From assembly GCF_001949145.1 (NCBI RefSeq), contig NW_019091360.1:2989947-3053946 (forward strand): a DNA stretch of 64,000 nt, in the 5' to 3' direction. Positions 1-11,200 of this stretch are shown piece after piece. The position numbers were made by a program, and so were the translations under genes. Source of the stretch: Acanthaster planci (lineage: Eukaryota; Echinodermata; Asteroidea; Valvatida; Acanthasteridae). Under the pieces are notes generated by a model. The model saw only the letters and a list, made by a program, of their open reading frames with translations. It was not told the DNA's origin and did no database searches. Every line of letters begins with the position of its first letter. The first letter of the stretch is position 1.

Positions 1-196
1 CAAATATCAGATGTGACAGGGACACGAAAAAAATCAGACCCCTAATTTATAGAATGACCCATAACCGTGTGCTCATAAAAACAGGACAGAGCAGTTCGCG
101 CATTTTATTGACTTCGAAAATCACGCAGTAATCCGCTTCATGCTCCGCCTATAAATGTCGCAGATGCAAACCTCAGCCAGAACAAAATGAACTCAC

Positions 197-1187
197 AGCT
201 TGTAGGTTTTCGTCACGAGTTGGCATTTCCGTCGGAAGCTTCGATATTTGGCGTCGTCAAAGCCCTGGAGAGAAAAAAAACCAGAGAAGATTCTCTGATA
301 ACAAAATAGTGCATGACGAATTTGTAAGAGTCAACTTCAACCGGTAAAACTTAGACATGCCGAAAAGAAATCAAATTAAATTATTGATGAGTACTTTTAC
401 AGAGCGACATATCTTGCTTTGTTTTAAAGTTCTTTTTGCGTTGCAGTTCGGTACGCCAAAATGACAGACTATATCATTAAAAAATCATTAAAAAATTAAT
501 GTATTGTTACAACTCCCAAAACATCCAAAGTGCGCAACGACAGCGTGCGTTACACATCGACATTCGGAGCAACATGGTAAATACCCAGGCAAAAGTGTTC
601 ATGAAAACCTAACTGAATTAGAAATGGCAGATATTTAAGCGGTCGTATCTGTTCCCTTTATTCGAATAATGAGACGGAGATTTTCTACGCACTGTACTAC
701 AGCCTTGAAACCCTGAGCGTGTTTTATTGAATATAAAGGGAACAAATGAAATATTGAGAGCACAGACCTTTGAACCGACAAATGTAACCACGTACATAGG
801 TAAGATCATGTTGGTTTCTTTTGTGCATTAACAGTGTGATGATCGAGAGTGTTAATGAGTTAATTGTATACATTATTAACCGTGCATGACTGGAAGATGT
901 CACAGAAATGGTGGTAGGTACAAAGTTCAGCGAATGTAGGCGAATAGTATGAAAACACTTGTATGCTTTGGAGGCAATGAGCTACAGGTCCTAATTCAAA
1001 CATATTTTATCACTACCATTTACGATTGACAGGCCAAAAATTAAAGTCGAACTGTCAAACAAGGTTCTTTACACACCTTCACATTGGGCTGGATGACGTC
1101 GTACACTTCCCTGGTCAAGGAGTAGTCTAGCTCGGCAAAGTTTCTTGGAAATTCTTTCGAAACGAACCGGAGGAAAAATATCATAAG
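197..1187 (-). pseudogene. Exons 5 and 4 of a diverged aromatic amino acid hydroxylase-like gene (partial)
   Basis: The exon at 264-197 (68 bp, acceptor CTCCAG, donor GTGAGT, phase 0 to 2) encodes GFDDAKYRSFRRKCQLVTKT then YK; the PAH exon 5 it resembles reads [19 protein letters not shown] and has the same length and phases. Upstream, an exon with left end 1077 and donor GTGTGT encodes EFPRNFAELDYSLTREVYDV then IQPNVK, comparable to exon 4 (FPRK---LD). Its right end is 1153 (phase 1, as in exon 4) or 1187 (phase 0, better acceptor). The Trp of PWFPR and the HP before GF are absent. Exon 6 would lie left of the window, and I found no exons 1-3 in 1.2-5.2 kb. It may be a fast-evolving gene or a dying copy, hence the pseudogene label. 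Similarity rests on few residues plus intron position. Confidence 0.4.
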
Positions 1188-3180
1188 CTGAATGAAAATA
1201 CGCACGGTAACGCGCTTTTTTTCTGTCTGTAGGTTTTTATTGGGTTTCCGGGTTTGGGGGCTATTTTCTCATTCTCCCTCTGAATTACTTGAGTTTTTTT
1301 CAAAGCTACAAATCTACCAGTACAGGGTACAGATCAAAAGGAAAACTCCTGAAAACCTGTTATCAAGTTTTCAATCAGCCAACGTGTGGTCAGGAGAACA
1401 GTCGGTGTGGTCGGTGCAAAGATCGGTTAGTCCAAACGATATGGTTCTTTGCCCTGGTTGGGAATTACAGGGTTACCTAAAGCAGCAGATCGTCCTCAAA
1501 TCATCAGATTTAAATTTGGTAACCCAAAACAAAGATACCTGACAATGATTGTCGAGAAAAAAAATGCAACTTTGGGGTCGCATTTTGGGGGACTCGCCAT
1601 GTAGGAAAAAATGTGGCAAATCTTGGAAAGCCTTGGCTTCTTTACGGACAGTAGAGTACCTACCAACTTCGTCAGAACCATCGGCAACTGGGTGGGTAAC
1701 ACAGCAGCTGTCGTCTGGAAACTCGGACATCTCGATACTTCTATGCAGTGTCAAAACACAGATCAAACGGAAGAGCAGGAAAGAATTATCAATATGAACA
1801 TTAGTTATTAACATCAATTATCAGTTGGAATCCTGTGTAGATCTCACCTATCTTAATACCTCTCAGATGATGGTGCGCACCGTTGGTCGACACGAAGACA
1901 CTTCTTCGCTATGACCACGTCAGCGACTGCGGTCCTTGCTGTCCGTGCTCGAGATGACTAACTTTTGGCCGTGTGCGCCGTTTCGACTTCGGTCCAAAGA
2001 AACCCCGCGACGATCGAGCGTTCCACCGCAGCAGGCAGGTCGGGTAAATAGCAGAAGCTGTCGGCAGCAGCTGACTCTGGAACCAGCAAATGAACGCTGC
2101 CTTTGATAGGCCTACATGACAATATATATGGGACGAGCGGTGCACCCGTTAAAGATGGAATCACCTGGCTTATGCAACAAATGCACAGATAAAAGCAAAG
2201 CACACATGTGGAGATGCTGTTCAACTCAATCGGAATCAATTTACATAATGGTGTGTACAAAAAAGAAAGACACAGGAAGCAGTTAAATACGCCGACAGTG
2301 AAATCAATTGTGAGAGATAGGCTATTTGTGTTGGTTGTGTACTTGACCGCTGCGTCCAGCCCCCCTCCATTACCAGTTGCGTAAAAAGTGACCGTTATCC
2401 TGCGTTTTATTTAATTACCTCTAGTGGTCGAGCACCTGGATCATATTCTCTCAATACAGGGATCTCTCCACAGGAGGGGGCGTGTCTCGCCTCATCGTTT
2501 TCAGTACGGTGCTCACAAAAACCGGCGACATTACAACACTTCACAAACAGCTAGTATTGCCATGCATCAGAGTGATACTCAAACGGGCCTGACAGATTTC
2601 GAGTCTAGATTTTAGTGGAACCGTAGTGCTGAGGTCACTACGAGAGCGAACCAGCCCATTTGGGATTGAAAGACTGAGCAGTGCAGCGCCGCAGAATCGA
2701 TTCGGAGTTCAGCTTTCCGTTCAATCTGTACGGCACATTTTATTTTCAACAACACGGCTTCCCACGTACCAGCCTTATGAAGTGTAAAACAATTATTAGC
2801 TTGTAAAAGCCAACGTGAACGGTCGAATGTTTGGCTACCTTTAATAAATATTGATCTAGACTTTGGGAAGCAAATTTGACTACGTCTATTTTCTAGTACA
2901 ACAGCTGTTCCGTTTGGGCCCGTTGCGGGCTTGTAAAATTAGTCTTCTAATACCGCCCTTTACACTTTTATTCCTTTATTAAAACAAAAGATTTCAATTA
3001 AAAAAGCCCTCAGTTCGATCCGCCTCGGACTTCCATCCCACGCTAAAAACCAAGGTGCTAAATCCAACACTTGTTGAGTTGTGGTCAGTAAAAAGTCTTT
3101 GAAAGTGTTAAATCCCATCACGCTGTACATGCATATTAAATCCAATATTTTATATTTTAAATACAGTATTTAACTATTAA

Positions 3181-3349
3181 TACGGGTGATTCACAATAGT
3201 GCGCCTCTTAGAGTTTGCAACGTGTTGGCCAATCGAAACGCTCGAAATCTGTGGACCCTTCCCTAAACGTTCATTGGGTTGACAGATTTGGCACTGTGAT
3301 GGGCGAACGCGTTGCAAACTTCGAGGCGCAGTAGTGTGAAACGCTCGTA
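3181..3349. mobile_element. Palindromic MITE family 1, copy 1
   Basis: The whole 169 bp folds on itself. The left end TACGGGTGATTCACAATAGT pairs with the complement of the right end (TACGAGCGTTTCACACTACT), and GCGCCTC, GAGTTTGCAACG, TTGGCCAAT and AAATCTGT follow in both arms. TTAA lies directly at both outer ends, a possible target duplication. No coding capacity. Three further copies are in the window. Confidence 0.85.
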
Positions 3350-4629
3350 TTAAACGTTTTAAATGCTGATTCAACGATATTAGGGAAAACTATTGAAGTA
3401 ACACTTAAAATGTTGAACTGACTCTTCAACTGTTGGATCTGATATTTAGAGTGCTTGGTTTAACATTAAAAATTCTGGGTTCAGAACACTCAAAAGCGTG
3501 GGCGCTGACCACGTTTTATGTAAGTGCTCGATCAACAAAACCGCCTCATTACAACTTTATCCCTCATAAAAATAGAAGACCTTCAATCATTAAATACATA
3601 TGTAAGGGGATACTTTCTTCAAAGTTCCACCCCCAAATTTTCCTACTTTGTTTAGCGTATCAGTTCAATGACCAACATTAAAATGTCCCAAAGGTTAGTT
3701 TAAAAAGTAAAAGTTAACCACGATAAGATATCGTTTTTAACCATAAAAAGTCCTATTTACAAAAAATGGTATCAAAGTTATAATGAAGACAAAAATCCGT
3801 TTAAACGATGTGGTATATGTATACAGTACTTACAAGGATACTGATAGTGTAGCGTGCATCATGGATATGACCAATTTAAACACGCTTAAAATACAAATCT
3901 GAATCTAATACTACACGACAAACGGAAAAACCAGGGTCGCATCGGATCAAATTATTGTCGAGATTTTGATAAAGTGCACTGAAAGTTTGATGCATGAAAT
4001 TGTTATTAGGAACGATTACCTGTACAGGACGTTAGAAAATCGGAGACTGCGGTCGTTTGGAATGACTCAGAAACGGTTCAGATTCAGACGTCTCGTGAGC
4101 TAAACTCGATACAAGATTTGTTCATGTGTGCTAGTTAGGAAAATTGACTTTTAGAATCCCACAATCCGCCAGACGCCTTGCCGTTCTGGGATGCCTTGGC
4201 AAACGCGGATCGACACATAGAAATTATGATGTGGATGATGTAAATATACGATTTTCATCTAATTCTGTGACAGAAACATTATGACCAACAAAACTATAGC
4301 TGGGTGGCAAAATGACGCTAGAGCCACTTATAGAAACATATGTTTACAGCCTATCGCCTCATCCTTATCTTCTCTTATCGATACTGTTGTATCGTTCTAT
4401 CCAAAGTTTCCCAGTTGTGCTTATCGGCCCATGATTATTTTTGTGCACGTGTTTACCAAATACATGAATTGTCCCATAAATAATTAGGGTCTTATGCTTG
4501 CCGACCTGATTATGATCATTTTATGTCTTTATCATCTAAAATAATTGTGAGGAATAACACAAGAAGCGAGCTGCGTGTGTATTTTGTACTTCTAGTGCTG
4601 CTCGCGGCTTGCATAGATACTAATCTAAA

Positions 4630-4748
4630 ACCCAAATCAATAGACGTAAAATATAATGACGTCACGTTTTGTTTACACGTGCGCTTTCCCACCTGACTGC
4701 CATAGAAAAGTGCACGTGTAAACAGAGCGTGACGTCATATTTGGATTG
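4630..4748. repeat. Inverted repeat with paired CRE-like and E-box-like sites
   Basis: Arms at about 4651-4689 and 4705-4740 are near-perfect complements, each holding TGACGTCA (4657-4664 and 4730-4737) and a TTTACACGTGC stretch; a weaker CCAAATCA/TTGGATTG pair extends it outwards. It could be a small foldback MITE. The paired TGACGTCA sites may come from the palindrome alone. Confidence 0.75.
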
Positions 4749-5199
4749 AGCAAATTCGTTCTTAATACTATTGGTTCGGTGCGATTTTGGAATGATAATT
4801 TGAACCAGAGGTAACTTCAAGATAATTAGTGTTTTTCCTTAAGAAAGACGGAAGAAAAGGTTTGAGTTTAACAGTGCTGGCATAATCTGGAAATCCCGTC
4901 TCCTACTAAATTACCAACTTACGAAATGTGCTTGCAGATTTTTTTGGGTGTTTAGTGTATTTTAACAATTATCGTTTATATTATGACATTGCAACACTTC
5001 ACAAACTAAGAGGGCCGGAATTTCGTTATCCTACGCAAATATCATTTAAACGTCTATGACAACTAGCCAGTAAATAATGTCATATAGTCAAATTAATCGA
5101 TCCTTCAGGCAGTTCAATAATTTTCCCATAAAGTCTGTCACTCATCTGAAACGTCCGGCAAGTTTCTTCGTGAAGAATTCCAGGCATAATCGGGTCTGT

Positions 5200-5243
5200 T
5201 CAAGACACTTTGTCGACAGCACCGATCAGGATGTTCAAGTCAC
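5200..5243 (-). CDS. PAH: PAH-A exon 13 (stop codon)
   Basis: 44 bp encoding [14 protein letters not shown] and then TGA at 5202-5200. This short amphipathic helix is the C-terminal tetramerisation tail, as in the family (TPH ends its core with ALAKVS). The 44-base length and phase equal those of PAH-B exon 13. No clear AATAAA follows within about 250 bases. Confidence 0.85.
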
Positions 5244-8200
5244 CTTAAGGAGAAAAGAAAAGAGCGACAGATATTTTGAAAAGAGAGAGTGAGATGAAGA
5301 GGGATGAAAACTATCAATGAGCATAAACTCGAAATGAATCCCCTGTCATTGTTAGTGGTTCATCAGTTCGTTGCTGATGCATGGAAAGGAAAAACTTCTG
5401 CCGACGCCCAACATGATAAACATGCCCGCGGGAACACATATTTCTTAGGGGGTGCTCAGCTTGTAAATAAAATTTCAAGTCCAAGACCACTCAGCACGTC
5501 ATATAAGCTTGTGTTTCAACTAGGCTAAGGTTTTTATATCAAGCTGTGCCGTAATTTGAGAGCACCAAAATGCGACCATTACGTCGCGCGCCCTGGTCGC
5601 GCGCTGCTTGCACAGCGCGCCCAAGCCAAATACCTGTAGTCTGGATACCAGACCCGGTGATTCCAACTATTCTCGTCGAAGACTTTTTATCAATGCAGCC
5701 TTCTTTGGGCAGGGAATAAGACTGCATAGCCAAACAAAAATTGGCTGCGTCCGAATCTGTTGTCTAGAGCTAGGTCTAGGACTTTGCTCCTTAGGAAATA
5801 TAGCCTACATTGTTGAGACACCAAGACATTAGACCTAGCCGTAGCTCTGGAAGCCCGTTTCGGACACGGCCTCTGAACGAACGGACTCCGACATGAATAT
5901 GCAGATATTTGACTGGCGTTCTGTGCTCTTGAGAAGTGTATTGTTTAAGAAAAAGTTACACTGCTAATTGTAATCATAAAAATCTAGGGTTTTTGGTGGA
6001 TATCTGACATTGGTGAGTCTAATTATGTTTGTGGCTTAACGTGGTCAAAGTTGGGGGTGCTATGTTGCATACCAGAACCCCCATCCAAAAACCTAGGGGT
6101 GCTTCAGCACCCGAAGGCCCCCTCCCCCGTTTCCGCGGGCTTGATGATAAAATAAGAGAAAGGAACTAAGGCTTTGTCCCACTGTTATGGCTAGGGCTAT
6201 ATAGGGGCACGACGTGCGGCTAATGGCCCGTGGCTGCATGCGGCCACTTCCCATGTGCTACTCGAGCAATTCGTCATTCGATTTAGACACGGCTTGACAC
6301 TCTGATCCGGCTTATCAGCTTGTGCAGCCAGTTTATGGCTGCACAGATGCATGAACTGCATCATGACGGGGTCGGCCGATTCGCATCATAAAGGCATCAG
6401 TGGGCGGGGGGGGGGGGTAATTGGAAACCCTCCTTTGTGAATCTGGAGACAGACGGCCGATCACAATAACTGATGCCTGCCCTCGTGCTTTCCTCCAAAC
6501 TGCTAGGCTTGGCAACCAAGCCTTGGCTGGAGTCCCTGAATCTGTCACTGAGAAGTTGGCCAACAAAATGGGTGCCCAGACATCATGAGCAACTCAAAAG
6601 AAGTAGAAGTTTGTACAAAACAAACAGGCAAGTACATACAGGGACACTGGTGGACGAGTTGAGAGATGGGGATTAATTGAGTGATAGAAAGTATAAGGAG
6701 GAGGTTCAGTGGTGCTAAGGCAATGAGTCAGTCCGGTCTGTTTCACTTTATTCCAACTGCTTGAGCATCGATCCGTAATACCAATGGTTTGAGGGGTAGG
6801 CCTAGTAGGGAGAGCTGAGGAAAGGTGAACTTGATGGAGAGTCGGATCTGAGACAAGGTAGACAAGGAGGACAGATTAATTATTTGATCGTCATAAAGGT
6901 AATGCAGGGTGGAGAAGCAAGACGGGCAACGTGATTTACCTCGGATAGACTGGGCCAGCTCCTTCAGCTGTGTCTTCTTCTCCAACACCTCCACAGACTG
7001 GGTGTAGGGATCGTAGCGGAGCAAGAAGGGCCGTGGTATGCTGGAGGTATACTGTCTGTCAGTGAAGATAAGTAGAGCAATTAACACTTTCCTATCGTGT
7101 TGCCATGGTGATGGGTTCAAATTAATCAAGTTCTCAATACAGTCTCTCAGAAGTCAATCACAAGTCAAACAGTCTCAATCACGTCAAAAGAAAATTTTTT
7201 TATATGGTGGTTTTGAAAAGTTATTATCACTGCCTAAAAGGCAATTGCACAAGTATTACAAAAACAAAATTAAAAAATCTCTAAAAGGAAATCCATGAAG
7301 TGACATGAACTTGAACATGAACTATTAAAGACAAATTAACAAATTACCAAAATGTTTACCTGTACAAGAATCCACATCTCCTGAAGAGAGCCATCATGGC
7401 AATGAAATTAGCTTTTATTAAAGGGCCTAATTAGTTCTGTTCTGAACAAATCGTGAAGAAGACAATTCTCTGTTAACTGGTGATCCTCTGTGACTTTATA
7501 ATCATCTTCCGACTCACTTGTGATCCCAGTATGTTACACAGTTTCACCCTTCTTTGGTATTTATGTCTTTTAATTTCCTTCTTTATTTCCTTTTATTCAT
7601 CATCAAATAGTGAAATTGGCGTAACTTTTGCCTTCAGCTATTGTCATGTCTTTTATCTCTTATCCGTCCTTTGTTTTCGTCTAGTAGTTGCTCGCGTTGT
7701 TGTTCTTGTTAGGTCTTATGTCTCAAAGGCTATTTTTTACAAGTCTTGGCTTATTCAACAGCGTCATGCTCTTTTCTTTTCTCATTTGTACATGGACTAC
7801 TTTTTCTTTATCTCATCAAAAGTTCATTAAAATGTTCTTGTTTTTCACTTAGCATCTGAAAAACGTTTGTGTACATCCACTTTGCTAATTTCAATATACC
7901 GAGTTTATTTAATTATCAATGTATTTTCCTAAGTTTATCCATTTTCTTTAATTCCTATGTAACTCAATGATTGACGTATTTTCTGAACAAGGGTATGGAA
8001 TAAAATGGCTTCTTGAAATTGAAATTGATTCCAGTCTTTCGATGATATCATTGCTCATTGAAGCTTATTAAAAATTAATTCACCAATCTTGGCCTCAAAT
8101 CGAGAGGCTTATTTTTTTCATGGAAACCTCCTCTATGACAGTACCTCATTTTATTCTTGGCGTCTTCAAAGCTCTCTGCTATGAAGTAAACTGGCTGGAA

Positions 8201-11200
8201 ACCCTCCACGGGGTACTTTTGCACCGCCATCTTAGCCGGGTCGAAGGGTTTGAGTTCGGGCTTGTCAGTCAGACAGTACTGGCAGACAGGGTTGGTTAAT
8301 GTTCAAAAAGTAGTGAAAATAAACAGGAATGCCAAACTGTAGCCTAACAGGGTTGTTGTCGTCCCATTCCTTGCATTTGGATCTTTTTTGGCCGATATGA
8401 TGAGAAAGAATAAGGAAGCAATATGTTGGTTGTCACTTCATTAAGAGTCATCACTCTTACAGTCCGTCCGTGGTGCTGTTTATCAAGCTGTCTGTTACCT
8501 ATCTGTCATATGTTTGATACACTGTAAAAACTCGGGTGTTAAAATCAACACTTTTGGGTGTTATCAGATGACCACACCATAGGGTGTTGCTTTAACACTG
8601 ATGATGTTACTTTGCACACCTATAAGTGTTACAGTGCACTAGAAGGTGTTACAAGTAACACCAAAATTTCAACACTAGTGAAAAGTGTTGGTGTAGCCTT
8701 CTGAAAAACCGTGGGTGTTACATTTAACACCCCAGTTTTTGTAGTGTAGTCTTTCACATCCGTTCTAGTTGAAATTAAGACTTGTATAAACCAACTAAAC
8801 AACTTTTGTTTGTTTATGTGCTGTTCACCAAATGTCGAAGGATACACATTAGCACGGCAGAAAAATGGCCCTATAGAGCCACCAATGTGGTCAATCCAGG
8901 ATTTCTCTCCTGGAGAGACCTGTGTATGTTCTTTTAGTCTTACCTGCAGTTCCCCGAAGGAGGACAGCAGCCCAGCACCGTATGCTTTGCGTTGACCATT
9001 CTGAATACACATCCCGAACTCCACAATGAACCAGTAGCACTGACCATGCGTGTGGGGGGGGGTTGGTAATAATCCAAGAAGATTTTTAAGCTTACTAATT
9101 CCCTAGTATTGCATACATACAACGATTTCTATAGATAACCAATATTGGCAGAAACTATTATTTTATTAATAATTTTGTTAACTGGTACACTCTAATACCT
9201 GATGCTTTCCCGACAAACGTTCATCCCGAGTCAAGGACATCAGGAGTTCCTTACAGAGCACTTTTGAAAAGGTCAACTAATGATAACTTACTGTTGACAG
9301 CTTTTCTAAGTATTCGTCAGGTGCACCAAGAGAAGCTAAACCAATATCCTGAGAGTAAAGGAGAAACAAGTCAAGAAACAGTATAGTATCAACCAACAAG
9401 GCTTGCCAGGCAAGTGTTTATCTCCAACCGTCCCGAGCATTAAAGCCAGTGATAACTTTTCTACACAAACCCATTAATCGCATGATATCTCCTGGCATAT
9501 AGTGGTAACCATTGCATTTTTAAATGGAAATATGCACATAACACTAATAAAAAAAACCTAGCTTACTCACACACCAACTGGATTGGAACATTGGACCCTC
9601 TGCTCACAAGTAACAACCACACTCATTTAAACCTTCTGAGGGCGGGTTCAGACCCAACGCGGAGGGGGCGAATTCGATTTTTTGACGGACAACAAATTTG
9701 CAATTTTTATGACCTCTGTCAAAGGTAAGTGAAACACCTTCTGCTTGGTTCCTTTGACATGGCCGCGCTGCCCCCATCTATCAATGTGCAAAGTGGGCAC
9801 TTAATTATTCTGAATCAAATGCTTTTTTCTGTTTTCGAGAATCATTTTTTCACTTGCGAGTTGGAAACGAACAAAAGCGAGAATTATACGCAAAAAGAAA
9901 TCGCATCCTGAAATCTTACCTGCGAGAACTGGGCAAAGTTGGGATCTGCAAACATGGGCACGTGTCCAATCAGCTCGTGGCAAATGTCACTGGTGATAAC
10001 AAGAGATAATGTCAGTCCGTTCGGTATTCCAAGAGTGGAGTCCCCACATGAAGTGCGCCCGAGGTTCGTTCCGGTGCCACGGTCTGCGTGTGTGCATCAG
10101 TGTGGACATACGCCGACCTGCTTGAACCTCCAATGACCATGCCTTTTGAAATTTACCTATCTGGCTCATTATCCATCAATCTGTGACAAGTTTAGGAAGT
10201 CAATTTTTTAATTTTCTCATTTTCAAATATCTGCCGGTATCGTAACTGTATTCTTCAGAGAATAAGTATTTGTTCAAGTGGTTATTGTTTTATCATTGAA
10301 GAGGTGCCATTCCCCTCAACAAAAATTTCTCCATTGTTTTGTTGAACGTCACAGCTATTCCCCTCGAACGTTGCAGCTTTTTTATCGAAAAGGTTAGTGT
10401 CGATGTAGACTCACGGCTCTGGTGTGTACCAAGGGTTGGATCCGTGCCTGATGTACTGGCTACAGTGGAACACACGGAACGCCAAGGCAGCAAGGAAATC
10501 CCTTGAGGAAATCAATCCAGCCGATGGGCGGAGGGTGAATCCAGTGCGATCTGGCCATTGAGGGGAAATTTGACCAAAAAAATCAACTAACAAAACACAT
10601 ATAGTCACTTCGCTGATTTTTTTCAAAATGCATTCTTGCTACGGCGTGGGCAAACTCGAAATTGCTACAAAACATCACCCCAGGCAACAATCTGCTTGCT
10701 GGCTGTCAAAAAGCTGTTAGATTAGTGTCTTTAATGAATCCCTCTGCTCTGTACAGATGCTGAGGGTGAGCATGTGCTTTACCTTTGAGGAAGTTTGAGA
10801 CATCTTCAAGTTGTGGAATGTTGTCCTCTCGGTAGCCACAGTTCTCCACCAGGAGAGGGAACATGTGGTTGAATTCCCGGCAGGCGTGGGTGGGGAACAG
10901 CTCGGTCACCTTGCCAAACACGGTGCCCCAGGTCTTGATCTCGTTGATCGTGTAGGTGACGCGGGGAATCGGGGTCCCACTGGAAAAGGCAATAAGACAA
11001 ACGATTTGCATATGAACATTCACTTTTGTTTGGAGAAAGAATTAGGTTAATATCTAATGTTGGACAGTGATATTAACTCCAAGGTACTCACTATTTGTAG
11101 TTGAAAGCAATGTCAGCGAATTCTTTGCGCCTGGCGTGGTACGCAAGATCAGCGAAGCCCTGTTGAAGCAATATGGGTAACAAGTTAATAGACCTATACT

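Larger units (their letters stand above)
1188..5199. other. Intergenic stretch left of PAH-A
   Basis: Apart from the palindromic MITE at 3181-3349 and the inverted repeat at 4630-4748, no gene is evident. A GC-richer patch at 1905-2110 stays open on the minus strand but has no recognisable motif. Confidence 0.5.

Noticed and set aside
197-1187. PI3/4-kinase C-terminal segment as an explanation for the two left-edge exons
   Set aside because: A loose L-T-E plus Y--FR--C pattern was noticed, but the identical intron position and 68 bp exon beside two hydroxylase genes make a hydroxylase relic the better reading. It is not fully excluded.
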